DNA from: Chloroflexota bacterium
GTDB taxonomy: Bacteria > Chloroflexota > Anaerolineae > JACRMK01
Direction of reading: 5' to 3'
NCBI GenBank assembly: GCA_016200765.1
Contig: JACQEC010000213.1
Span: forward strand, 1 to 10,319
DNA length: 10,319 bases
The notes below the pieces were generated by a model, which was given only the letters and a program-made list of their open reading frames with translations, did not search any database and was not told where the DNA came from. Of the stretch, positions 1 through 6,789 are shown piece after piece. The position numbers and the translations under genes are program-made. Numbering within the stretch: the first letter of the stretch is position 1; each line of letters begins with the position of its first letter.

Positions 1-619
1 CTCGACTGACGAGTTCGGCTGGGTGCAGATTGACGACGCCTACTCGACCGGCTCCAGCATCATGCCGCAGAAGAAAAACCCCGACTCGCTCGAATTAGTC
101 CGCGGCAAAACCGGCCGGGTCGTCGGCGCGCTGGTCGGCCTCCTCACGGTATTAAAAGGCACGCCGTCCACCTTCGACAAGGACTATCAAGAGGACAAAG
201 AGGGCCTCTTCGACACGATTGACACCCTCGCGATGACCCTGCCCATCACGGCCGCCGTCATCCGCTCGCTGACCATCCGCCCCGAGCGCATGGCCGCTTC
301 GCTCGACGACTCGATGCTGGCGACTGACCTCGCCGATTATCTCGTGCGCAGGGGTCTGCCCTTCCGCGAAGCGCACGGCGTCATCGGGCGCATGGTGCGC
401 CACTCTCTTGAGCAACACAAACCCCTGCGCGCCTACACGCTGGAGGAACTGCGCGCCTTCTCCGATCGTTTTGCCGCCGACGCGCATGAGGTTTTCGACT
501 TCCGCCGATCAGTCGAACGGCGCAGCGTCACGGGCGGCACGGCCCCGGCCGCCGTGCACGCGCAGATCGCCCTTGCCGAAAAACTGTTGGCTGGCCTTGC
601 GCCCCCGCATGAAGGGTAG
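1..619 (+). CDS. argH: Argininosuccinate lyase, C-terminal part (5' end outside window)
   Basis: This is the C-terminal ~205 residues of argininosuccinate lyase, the last step of arginine biosynthesis, which splits argininosuccinate into arginine and fumarate in the cytoplasm. The reading frame is already open at base 2 (STDEFGWVQIDDAYSTG...), so the N-terminal half or more lies to the left of the window. The fumarase/aspartase superfamily signature GSSIMPQKKNPD is intact; its serine belongs to the flexible catalytic loop in characterised family members. The following stretch (SLELVRGKTGRVVG, then KGTPSTFDKDYQEDKE) is typical of ArgH rather than of fumarase or adenylosuccinate lyase. The C-terminal helical domain (MLATDLADYLVRRGLPFREAHGVIGRMV) is also characteristic. 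It ends in TAG with 58 bases before the next gene, and no strong terminator is visible there. Confidence 0.96.
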   Translation, partial: STDEFGWVQIDDAYSTGSSIMPQKKNPDSLELVRGKTGRVVGALVGLLTVLKGTPSTFDKDYQEDKEGLFDTIDTLAMTLPITAAVIRSLTIRPERMAASLDDSMLATDLADYLVRRGLPFREAHGVIGRMVRHSLEQHKPLRAYTLEELRAFSDRFAADAHEVFDFRRSVERRSVTGGTAPAAVHAQIALAEKLLAGLAPPHEG

Positions 620-625
620 TAAAAT
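597..625 (+). promoter_or_regulatory. Weak candidate sigma-70 promoter for the PIG-L operon
   Basis: TTGCGC (597-602) and TAAAAT (620-625) are separated by 17 bases and would start transcription near 632, ahead of the PIG-L gene. The elements straddle the argH stop codon. The -35 matches only 4 of 6 consensus bases, so this may be chance, and read-through from argH is the alternative. Confidence 0.25.
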
Positions 626-677
626 CCGGTAATGTCGTCACCCTTTTCAGAGAAGGAGTCTCGGAAAAACTATAAGC

Positions 678-1403
678 ATGAGCAACAACAGCCAGCCACC
701 ACAAGATGAAATCAAGCGCGTTTTGGTCGTTATGGCGCACCCCGACGACCCGGAATTCGGCACCGGCGGTACGACCGCCAAGTGGGCGCGCGAGGGCAAA
801 GAGATCGCTTACGTGATCGTCACCGACGGCAGTAAAGGCAGTGATGACCCCGAGATGACGTGGGAAAAACTGGTGCCCCTGCGGCAAGTGGAACAGCGCG
901 CCGCGGCGCAGGTGCTGGGGGTCAAGGAAGTCTTTTTCCTGACGCATCGCGACGGCGAATTGATGCCCGACCTGAACGTGCGGCGCGACATCTGCCGCGA
1001 GATTCGCCGCTGGAAGCCCGATGTGGTCTTCACCCATGACCCGACAACGCGCTACGGCTTCCCCGGTTTCGTCAATCACGCCGACCACCGCGCGACCGGC
1101 AACGCCACGCTCGACGCGGTCTTTCCCGCCGCCGGTAACCGCCTCTACTTTCCTGAATTGTTAGCGATGGGTTTTGAGCCGCACAAGGTCAGGCAAATCT
1201 TGTTGACCGGCAACCCCAACCCCGACTTTTTCGTGGACATCACCGATTCGATTGAAGTGAAGGTTGAGTCCTTGCGCGAGCACAAAAGCCAGATCAAGGA
1301 CGTAGACGGGCTGGCGAAGCGCCTGATGGAACGCCACCAGAAAATCGGCGAGGCGCACAACATGAAGTATGCCGAAGGCTTCAAGTCATTAAAAATGGGA
1401 TAG
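678..1403 (+). CDS. PIG-L / LmbE family zinc-dependent deacetylase
   Basis: This 241-residue cytoplasmic protein belongs to the PIG-L/LmbE family, whose characterised members remove acetyl groups from N-acetylglucosamine-containing substrates (GlcNAc-PI, mycothiol and bacillithiol precursors). Both family metal motifs are visible: HPDDPEFGTGG at residues 21-31 (H21, D23, D24) and HADH at 134-137. D24 is expected to be the general base. The core strands (RVLVVMAHPDD, YVIVTDGSKGS) and the region around DVVFTHDP fit a Rossmann-like fold, and the length is normal. The ATG at 678 is the only credible start: no ATG, GTG or TTG lies in frame between it and the AGAAGGAG at 651-658, which leaves the Shine-Dalgarno about 19 bases upstream, unusually far. 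The gene is followed at 4 bases by a small coiled-coil gene and then an aminotransferase. The exact substrate cannot be read from sequence; a bacillithiol-type BshB role is possible but unsupported here. Confidence 0.9.
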   Translation: MSNNSQPPQDEIKRVLVVMAHPDDPEFGTGGTTAKWAREGKEIAYVIVTDGSKGSDDPEMTWEKLVPLRQVEQRAAAQVLGVKEVFFLTHRDGELMPDLNVRRDICREIRRWKPDVVFTHDPTTRYGFPGFVNHADHRATGNATLDAVFPAAGNRLYFPELLAMGFEPHKVRQILLTGNPNPDFFVDITDSIEVKVESLREHKSQIKDVDGLAKRLMERHQKIGEAHNMKYAEGFKSLKMG

Positions 1404-1407
1404 ACTG

Positions 1408-1629
1408 ATGAGCACTCCGGAAAGCCAACCGCTATCGAGCGTCGAGGCCTATCGCGCCGAACTGCACGAGAAGGAAGAGCAACTGCGTAAACTGGTGCGC
1501 CAGCTTGACAGCATTGCCCGCACCGAGTTCCGCGACCGCGCCGCCCGTCTGAAGCAGATGCGCGACCAGCGCAGCAAGCTGGAAACGGAAATAGACGGCT
1601 TGCGGGCGAAGATAAAGGAATTGGAATGA
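1408..1629 (+). CDS. Small coiled-coil protein, 73 residues, unknown function
   Basis: This short gene encodes a charged, almost wholly helical protein. Residues ~10-73 show heptad spacing of Leu/Ile with many Glu, Lys and Arg (KEEQLRKLVRQLDSI, LKQMRDQRSKLETEIDGLRAKIKELE), as in a two-helix coiled coil. There is no signal peptide, membrane segment or cysteine. I recognise no family. It is probably real rather than chance: it fills the space between two certain genes with no slack, starting 4 bases after the PIG-L stop and ending with a stop that overlaps the aminotransferase ATG (ATGA at 1626-1629). A GGGAT stretch about 8 bases upstream may act as a weak ribosome site. Translational coupling implies co-expression with the aminotransferase. 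A scaffold or oligomerisation role is only a guess. Confidence 0.75.
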   Translation: MSTPESQPLSSVEAYRAELHEKEEQLRKLVRQLDSIARTEFRDRAARLKQMRDQRSKLETEIDGLRAKIKELE

Positions 1630-2801
1630 TGGGTTCCGCGCCGCGTGTCGCAGACCGCGTACAACACTTCACCGAGTCGGTCATCCGCGAGATGACGCGG
1701 CTGAATAATCTTTACGACAGCATCAACCTCTCGCAAGGCTTCCCTGATTTTCCCGCGCCGGCAGAAATCAAGGAAGCCGCCATCAAGGCGATCCGCGACG
1801 ACATCAACCAATACGCCGTGACCTGGGGCGCGCCCAATCTGCGCCGCAATCTGGCGGAGAAGTATCGCTGGTTCAACGGCATGGACGTTGACCCCGATAA
1901 GCATATCACCGTCACCTGCGGCGCGACCGAAGCGATGATCTCGGCTATGCTCGCCACCCTCAACCCCGGCGACAAGTTCATCGTCCTGCAGCCGTTCTAC
2001 GAGAACTATTGGCCGGACGGCATGATCTCCGGCGCCGAGCCGATCTTCGTCTCCCTGCACGCCCCCGACTTCCGCTGGGATGAGGCGGAGATGCGCGCGG
2101 CGTTTGCCAGAGGCGCGCGAGCCATTATCATCAACAACCCTAATAACCCAACCGGCCGCGTCTTTACGCGCGCCGAGCTTCAATTCCTCGCCGGCCTATG
2201 CATTGAGTATAACGCGCTGGCCTTCACCGACGAGATCTACGAACATATTCTCTACGATGGCCGCCAGCACATCTCGCTGGCGACCCTGCCCGGCATGGCC
2301 GACCGGACCATTACCATCAGCGGCTTCTCGAAGACGTACTCCGTCACCGGCTGGCGCATCGGATACTGCATCGCTACCGAGGAGATCAGCAAAGCCATCC
2401 GCAAGGTCCACGACTTCCTGACCGTCGGCGCGCCGGCGCCCCTGCAAGAAGCAGGCGCGGTCGCCTTGAAATTCCCGCGCGCCTATTACGATCAGTTGCG
2501 CGTGGACTACACACGCCGCCGCAGCCTGTGCTTGAGCGCCCTGCGGGACGCCGGTTTTGCCTTCGAGCCGGTCGAGGGCGCCTACTACGTTATGACAGAC
2601 TTCTCCAACTTCGGCATGGATCATGACGTTGAGTTCGCACATTATCTCGTCAAGGAGATCGGCGTCGCCAGCGTGCCCGGCAGCAGCTTCTACATGCCGC
2701 CCGATCTGGGCCGGCATCAGGTGCGCTTCTGCTTCTGCAAGCGAGACGAGACGCTGATTGCCGCCGGAGAGCGGTTGACGCAGCTCAAGCGCACCCGCTA
2801 G
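1626..2801 (+). CDS. Class I/II PLP-dependent aminotransferase
   Basis: This 391-residue cytoplasmic enzyme is a fold-type I pyridoxal-phosphate aminotransferase of the aspartate aminotransferase superfamily. Visible landmarks are LSQGFPDFPAP near residues 35-44 (N-terminal substrate loop), CGATEAM at 98-104 (phosphate-binding region), NNPNNPTG at 170-177 (N174 contacts the cofactor ring), TDEIYEH at 201-207 (D202 and Y205), SGFSKTYSVTGWRIGY at 232-247 with K236 as the Schiff-base lysine and R244 binding phosphate, and R367 in VRFCFCK as the substrate-carboxylate arginine. The LSQGFPDF motif and the EGAYYVMTDFS segment resemble the kynurenine/glutamine/methionine transaminase branch, but the amino donor cannot be fixed from sequence. 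Its ATG overlaps the stop of the preceding gene (ATGA); a second ATG follows immediately at 1629. It closes the plus-strand operon. Confidence 0.93.
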   Translation: MMGSAPRVADRVQHFTESVIREMTRLNNLYDSINLSQGFPDFPAPAEIKEAAIKAIRDDINQYAVTWGAPNLRRNLAEKYRWFNGMDVDPDKHITVTCGATEAMISAMLATLNPGDKFIVLQPFYENYWPDGMISGAEPIFVSLHAPDFRWDEAEMRAAFARGARAIIINNPNNPTGRVFTRAELQFLAGLCIEYNALAFTDEIYEHILYDGRQHISLATLPGMADRTITISGFSKTYSVTGWRIGYCIATEEISKAIRKVHDFLTVGAPAPLQEAGAVALKFPRAYYDQLRVDYTRRRSLCLSALRDAGFAFEPVEGAYYVMTDFSNFGMDHDVEFAHYLVKEIGVASVPGSSFYMPPDLGRHQVRFCFCKRDETLIAAGERLTQLKRTR

Positions 2802-2833
2802 GCAGACCCCAGCCAGCGGCTAAGCCATAAAAC

Positions 2834-2871
2834 CACAAAGGGCACACTCAAAAGTGAGTGTGCCCTTTGTG
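2834..2871. terminator. Bidirectional intrinsic terminator between convergent genes
   Basis: A perfect 17-bp inverted repeat (arms 2834-2850 and 2855-2871) closes a 4-base AAAG loop. On the plus strand it sits 32 bases after the aminotransferase stop and is followed by a short TTTAG. On the minus strand it begins immediately after the TAA of the solute-binding protein gene and is followed by GGTTTTATGG. The T-runs are short, but stem length and position between converging genes make a shared terminator the natural reading. Confidence 0.9.
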
Positions 2872-2872
2872 T

Positions 2873-4330
2873 TTAGTTCTCGCTCACGCTGACGCCACTG
2901 ACGACTAGGTAACTGCGCGGGTGGGGCCGCCAGCCCGCCACCCGCTTGCCCACGCCGTACAGGTTTTGGGTGTTCCACAAGTATATCGCCAGTGGGTCTT
3001 CATTCAGCACCTTGCTCAACTGCGCGTATATCTGCGCGCGCTTCGTCTGGTCGAGCGTGGCCGCGCCCTCGGCAATCACGCTCCAGCGCGCGGCGACCAT
3101 GGGCGAGCTCAACTTCTTTCCCCAATTATCATTGAAAATGCCCAGTTCCAGCCGCCTGACCGTTGCCCGTACATTGAGCTTCCCCAATTCCCCCGCTACC
3201 GCTTCCGTCGTCAGCGTCTTATCGCTAGTAGTGGCGTCAATAACCACATCAAAGCCATTGGTATAGCCCGCCTCGGCCAATAACGCTTTCGCCTTCACCA
3301 GATCGTATAGGTACGGTTTCACGCCGGAATCATATCCGAGAGAAAGCGGGCCGATGGGGCTGGCGATGCGGCGGGCGTAACCCAGCAGCACGTTCTGGAT
3401 AATGCCGTCCACGTTGACGCCATAATTGAGCGCCTGGCGCACGCGCTTGTCGGCCAGCGGCGTGCCGGGCGCATCGCTGGCCAGAAAGATGAACGCCTCT
3501 TGCGGCACATCCTTTACGGCGATGCCGAAGCCCGCATCTTTCACGTCCTTGACCTGATCGGGTGGCACGTCCTGAATCAGGTCGGCGCGTCCGGTACGCA
3601 GTTCGGCGATTCGCGTGGATGACTCCGGCACCGGACGAAAGACGACCGTCTGCACCTGTGGTTTGCCCTTAAACGACCCGCTCCAATAGTTGGCGTTGGC
3701 CTCCAGCGTGATATGGTCGTCCTTCACCCACTCGACAAACTTGAACGGCCCGCTGCCGACCGGCTTGCGCGCGAACTCGGCATCGCCGACGGCCTGAATG
3801 TACTTCGGCGGCACGATGGCGAGCTGCGCGCTGAGGTTATCCAGAATGGCTGCATCGGTCTTGTCGAGGATGAACCGCACGGTCTGTGGGTCCACTATGC
3901 GCACTTCCTGTATCGCCTTGAAGTTGCTCCGAAACGCGCTTTTCAAGTCGGCGTTCTGGATGCGCTCCACCGAATACTTGACCGCTTCAGCGGTGAACGG
4001 CTCGCCATTGTGAAAATTCACACCCTGCCGCAGCCGGAACTCAATGGTTTTCTCGTCAACCACCTTCCACGACTCGGCCAGGCCGGGCACCAGGTTGCCG
4101 TCAAAGTCCCGTTCAATCAAATGGTCGAAGAGCGCCTTCATCACCGATTCGCCTGCCACCTGATTCACCTGGTAGGGGTCCATGCTCTGCGCGTCAACAG
4201 TTTGCGCCACCACGAGCCTGCCGCGCGGCGCGCTTGCGCCCACGCTCGTGGGCGTCACGGGCGGCGCAGTTGTACCACATGCAACCAACAACCAGATTGC
4301 CAGAAACGAATACGCCAGTATTTTTCTCAT
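2873..4330 (-). CDS. ABC transporter substrate-binding lipoprotein, SBP family 5 (peptide/nickel type)
   Basis: This 485-residue precursor is an extracytoplasmic solute-binding protein of the DppA/OppA/NikA class (SBP family 5). The signal peptide MRKILAYSFLAIWLLVAC ends in a lipobox (LVAC) with C18 as the lipid-modified residue, followed by a Thr/Pro-rich linker. The family signature region is clear at residues ~84-123 (LAESWKVVDEKTIEFRLRQGVNFHNGEPFTAEAVKYSVER), and later blocks VGSGPFKF, EANANYW, DKRVRQALNYGVN and AKALLAEAGY follow in order. I chose the ATG at 4330 over an in-frame ATG at 4372: it begins the signal peptide directly and has GGAGGG 4 bases upstream. The C-terminal lobe looks short by about 35-45 residues near residues 416-419. 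The substrate cannot be predicted; members bind oligopeptides, metals or sugars. No permease or ATPase genes adjoin it. It lies 28 bases after the TPR gene and probably ends that transcript. Confidence 0.93.
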   Translation of the reverse strand: MRKILAYSFLAIWLLVACGTTAPPVTPTSVGASAPRGRLVVAQTVDAQSMDPYQVNQVAGESVMKALFDHLIERDFDGNLVPGLAESWKVVDEKTIEFRLRQGVNFHNGEPFTAEAVKYSVERIQNADLKSAFRSNFKAIQEVRIVDPQTVRFILDKTDAAILDNLSAQLAIVPPKYIQAVGDAEFARKPVGSGPFKFVEWVKDDHITLEANANYWSGSFKGKPQVQTVVFRPVPESSTRIAELRTGRADLIQDVPPDQVKDVKDAGFGIAVKDVPQEAFIFLASDAPGTPLADKRVRQALNYGVNVDGIIQNVLLGYARRIASPIGPLSLGYDSGVKPYLYDLVKAKALLAEAGYTNGFDVVIDATTSDKTLTTEAVAGELGKLNVRATVRRLELGIFNDNWGKKLSSPMVAARWSVIAEGAATLDQTKRAQIYAQLSKVLNEDPLAIYLWNTQNLYGVGKRVAGWRPHPRSYLVVSGVSVSEN

Positions 4331-4334
4331 TGCA

Positions 4335-4340
4335 CCCTCC
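4335..4340 (-). promoter_or_regulatory. Ribosome binding site that fixes the solute-binding protein start
   Basis: On the minus strand GGAGGG is followed by TGCA and then ATG at 4330. This strong Shine-Dalgarno match lies between the TPR gene stop (4359-4361) and the ATG, and supports starting the lipoprotein at 4330 instead of 4372. Confidence 0.8.
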
Positions 4341-4358
4341 GTCGCCAAAGCCGTACCG

Positions 4359-5789
4359 TCATGGTTGCGCATACAATTCTGCGTAGGCGCGCAGCGGGCT
4401 GTCGAGTGGGATCAATTCGAGGTACGCATCGAAATCGGCGATCGCTTGCGCGTCCATTTCGAGCGAGCGCAGCGCCAGCGCGCGCGCGTAGTGTGCATCC
4501 GCTACCCATTCGCGCGGGTAGGCGCCTGCGCCGTTGAGGAAGCGCGTGTAATCGCTAATGGCGGCATCAAACTCACCGCGCACGTGATAGACACGCCCGC
4601 GCAGGTAGTAGCCGGCGGCGTAATGGGCATCGGCCGTTATCGCCGCCGTGAGTTGCTCGATGGCTTGCTCCCGATCGCCCAGCGCATACGCCCTCATCCC
4701 GTTGGCGATCAACGCTAAGACCGGCGGATCCGGCCACGGCGTGGGCAGGTCTCGTAGCTGCCGGTATGCGAACGGTATCAGACGGCGCTCTAGCTGGACA
4801 GCGCGGGTGTAGTCGGCGAAGGTCTCCGTCGCCGGTGCCCCCTGTTCAACGCGGGCCCGCGCGCGTCCAAAGTACGCCGCGCCCATTTCGGGATTGGCCG
4901 CGATGGCCCGCGTGAAATCGTCCAACGCCAGTTTCGGGTCTGCGCCGAGCCTCTGCAGGGCCAGGGCGCGGTAAAAATAGAGGCTGTCCAATCCTGCTGT
5001 CGTAGCCGAACCGTCGGCCTCAGCGGCGTCAAACGCGAGGCGCGCTTCGCCGGGGTCTTCCTGTGTTGCCCACAGCAGCCCGGCGACAAACGACGTCAGA
5101 AAATTGATGCCGCCGGGCAGCCCTTCGCGCAGCACAATAGCGGCGTCGCTGGCGATTGCGTCGTCCACCGCATCCGTTTCGCCCGGCACGGCCACAACGT
5201 CCGCATGAACCTCACGCTCATCGTACCAGCCCCAAATGACCAGCGCCGCCCCGTGCCGCGCTCCCAACGTGCGGGCCGTCACGCGATCTCCAACCGAAGC
5301 GCTGCTCACGTCAATCGCCTCCAGTCGCACGTGGGTCAGCGAGCTTTGCTCGATCTCGGCGTCCAGCCGCGTCTGCAAGCGCCGCGTGAAGTTGTCGTTC
5401 GAGCCACCGCGGTTGTCGAACCGAGCGAGCAAGACCAACGTTTCTCCGGTGCGCGCGGGTGTGGCGGCGATCCCTTGCCCGGCGCGGTAATCCTCACCTA
5501 TCTGGAACGCCAGCCATGCAATAGTCGCGACTCCTGCGATGCCAATCAGCGGGTAACGAAAGCGCAGTCGGTGCTGTGGAAGGCACAGCAGGAAAGCGCA
5601 CCCGTAGAGATAGGCAGTGGCGAGGAAGAGGTACGAAGCGAGATGACTGCCCTGCCACCACGCCGCAACCGACAGCGCAGCCCATATCATTCCGGCGTAA
5701 GGCGACAGTCGTTCTAACCCTTTGACCAACGAGCGCCAGTAGCCGTCGGACGCCTCTGTTTTCACATGATTACCCACGTTGCCCGCCAA
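4359..5789 (-). CDS. Membrane-anchored tetratricopeptide repeat protein with TolB/FlgO-like domain
   Basis: This 476-residue protein (from a TTG start) has three apparent parts. Residues ~32-97 hold two or three hydrophobic segments (AGMIWAALSVAAW, LASYLFLATAYLYGCAFLLCL, LIGIAGVATIAWLAF). Residues ~115-200 form an alpha/beta region, beginning ETLVLLARFDNRGG and containing LGARHGAALVIWGWYD, of the kind often found in front of TPRs in Chloroflexota and reminiscent of TolB/FlgO-type domains. Residues ~230-476 contain TPR-like helix pairs with typical spacing: SLYFYRALALQRLGADPKLALDDFTRAIAANP, AYALGDREQAIEQLTAAITADAHYAAGYYLRG, and YARALALRSLEMDAQAIADFDAYLELIP. It is probably a protein-interaction scaffold at the membrane. 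Start choice is uncertain: TTG at 5789 lies 12 bases after the upstream stop, with in-frame GTG codons at 5777 and 5765 as alternatives. The function and partners are unknown. Confidence 0.85.
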   Translation of the reverse strand: MAGNVGNHVKTEASDGYWRSLVKGLERLSPYAGMIWAALSVAAWWQGSHLASYLFLATAYLYGCAFLLCLPQHRLRFRYPLIGIAGVATIAWLAFQIGEDYRAGQGIAATPARTGETLVLLARFDNRGGSNDNFTRRLQTRLDAEIEQSSLTHVRLEAIDVSSASVGDRVTARTLGARHGAALVIWGWYDEREVHADVVAVPGETDAVDDAIASDAAIVLREGLPGGINFLTSFVAGLLWATQEDPGEARLAFDAAEADGSATTAGLDSLYFYRALALQRLGADPKLALDDFTRAIAANPEMGAAYFGRARARVEQGAPATETFADYTRAVQLERRLIPFAYRQLRDLPTPWPDPPVLALIANGMRAYALGDREQAIEQLTAAITADAHYAAGYYLRGRVYHVRGEFDAAISDYTRFLNGAGAYPREWVADAHYARALALRSLEMDAQAIADFDAYLELIPLDSPLRAYAELYAQP

Positions 5790-5801
5790 CGCACCCGCAC
5801 C

Positions 5802-6773
5802 CTAAGCTGGCCGCACGGCCGCTCGCGCCGTGTGGCCGCGCCACCAGAGCACCGCCCCCGGCGCCGATGAGATGGCCGTCACCACTTGCATCATCAGCCC
5901 CATCGCAAATGCATGGCCCACCGACGTCGTCTGCCCCAAGGTCGCGTACAGGTACACAAATGCCCCTTGATTGACCCCTAATCCACCCATAGACGGTATG
6001 AGGAGCGGCGCAAAGACCACCAGCGCGTTGAACAGGAAGATATACTCCAAACCCACGCCCGCATGAACGGCAAGGCTCACAAACCAGTTCACGAGGTGCG
6101 TCACCACCATCGAGGCTGTCGCCAGCCCGTAGCCGATGAACAGTACGCGAGCGTTACGGCGATAGGGCACGAGAGCCTCGGATAGGCGCACCACCGTCGG
6201 CAACAGCACATTGAGAAACCGCCCGTGAAAAGCCCATTCGATCAGGTGGCGCAGACGGCGGCTAAAGACCGAAGCAAACACGAGGACGACGCCTGCCGCC
6301 ACAGTGCAGGTCGCGATGCTGAACGGCATCAGGTCGCGCCGCCCAAACACCGTCACGATGACCACGCTCATCAGCGCGCCGTTGACAATGAACGACAGCA
6401 GACCCACCATCCGGTCCACCAGCACCGCGATGGCGATCTCGTGGGCCTGTGCCGCATCGCGCGCAAGGCCGTAGCCGCGCACGACATCCTGACCCACGAT
6501 CGGCAGAAAGTTATTAAAGAACAGCCCGATGTAATAGTGGGTCAACAGCAAGCGGTACGGCAGACGGATGCCCTGTGCGTGCAGCATCACATTCCACTTC
6601 TGAACGCTGAAGACGACCGAGCCGAACCAGAGGAGGATAGCCGCCGCCAGATAGCGATAATCAGCCTCCGCCGCGATGCCCGCCACGCGGTCCGGGCCGA
6701 CATTCCAGATCAGAGCGGCGAGCAGGACAACGCTGATGGCAACTTTGAGAACGGCAAAGAGCGCGTTCCTCAT
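5802..6773 (-). CDS. Flippase-like integral membrane protein (PF03706, LPG synthase TM / AglD family), copy A
   Basis: This 323-residue polytopic membrane protein has about eight hydrophobic segments, for example residues 5-24, 41-57, 122-142, 153-170, 208-236 and 244-262. It fits the lysylphosphatidylglycerol synthase transmembrane / AglD family (PF03706), whose members are thought to move or modify membrane lipids. Family landmarks are the KWNVML turn near 59-64, NNFLPIVGQDVVRGYGL at ~87-103, VLVDRMVGLLS at ~117-127 and the late loop LIPSMGGLGVNQGAFV at ~258-273. The soluble aminoacyl-transfer domain of MprF is absent, so it is not a full LPG synthase. It starts 16 bases after the glycosyltransferase stop without an evident Shine-Dalgarno, suggesting co-transcription and a shared pathway. 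GT2 plus PF03706 is the domain pair fused in archaeal AglD. The substrate is unknown. Confidence 0.88.
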   Translation of the reverse strand: MRNALFAVLKVAISVVLLAALIWNVGPDRVAGIAAEADYRYLAAAILLWFGSVVFSVQKWNVMLHAQGIRLPYRLLLTHYYIGLFFNNFLPIVGQDVVRGYGLARDAAQAHEIAIAVLVDRMVGLLSFIVNGALMSVVIVTVFGRRDLMPFSIATCTVAAGVVLVFASVFSRRLRHLIEWAFHGRFLNVLLPTVVRLSEALVPYRRNARVLFIGYGLATASMVVTHLVNWFVSLAVHAGVGLEYIFLFNALVVFAPLLIPSMGGLGVNQGAFVYLYATLGQTTSVGHAFAMGLMMQVVTAISSAPGAVLWWRGHTARAAVRPA

Positions 6774-6789
6774 GACGCGGGGCAGCGGC

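Noticed and set aside
528..1088. 186-residue minus-strand open frame
   Set aside because: It is opposite argH and the PIG-L deacetylase, whose catalytic motifs are intact on the plus strand.
1449..2183. 244-residue minus-strand open frame
   Set aside because: It is antisense to the coiled-coil and aminotransferase genes, both of which are supported by motifs or packing; no recognisable domain.
4331..4372. Upstream ATG for the solute-binding protein at 4372
   Set aside because: It would put 14 charged or polar residues before the signal peptide, overlap the TPR gene, and ignore the GGAGGG site before 4330.
3713..4537. 274-residue plus-strand open frame
   Set aside because: It lies opposite the solute-binding protein and TPR genes, crosses their boundary, and its Arg/His-rich translation matches no family; antisense open frames are expected at this GC content.
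5205..5717. 170-residue plus-strand open frame
   Set aside because: It is antisense to the TPR gene, with no motif and no matching context.
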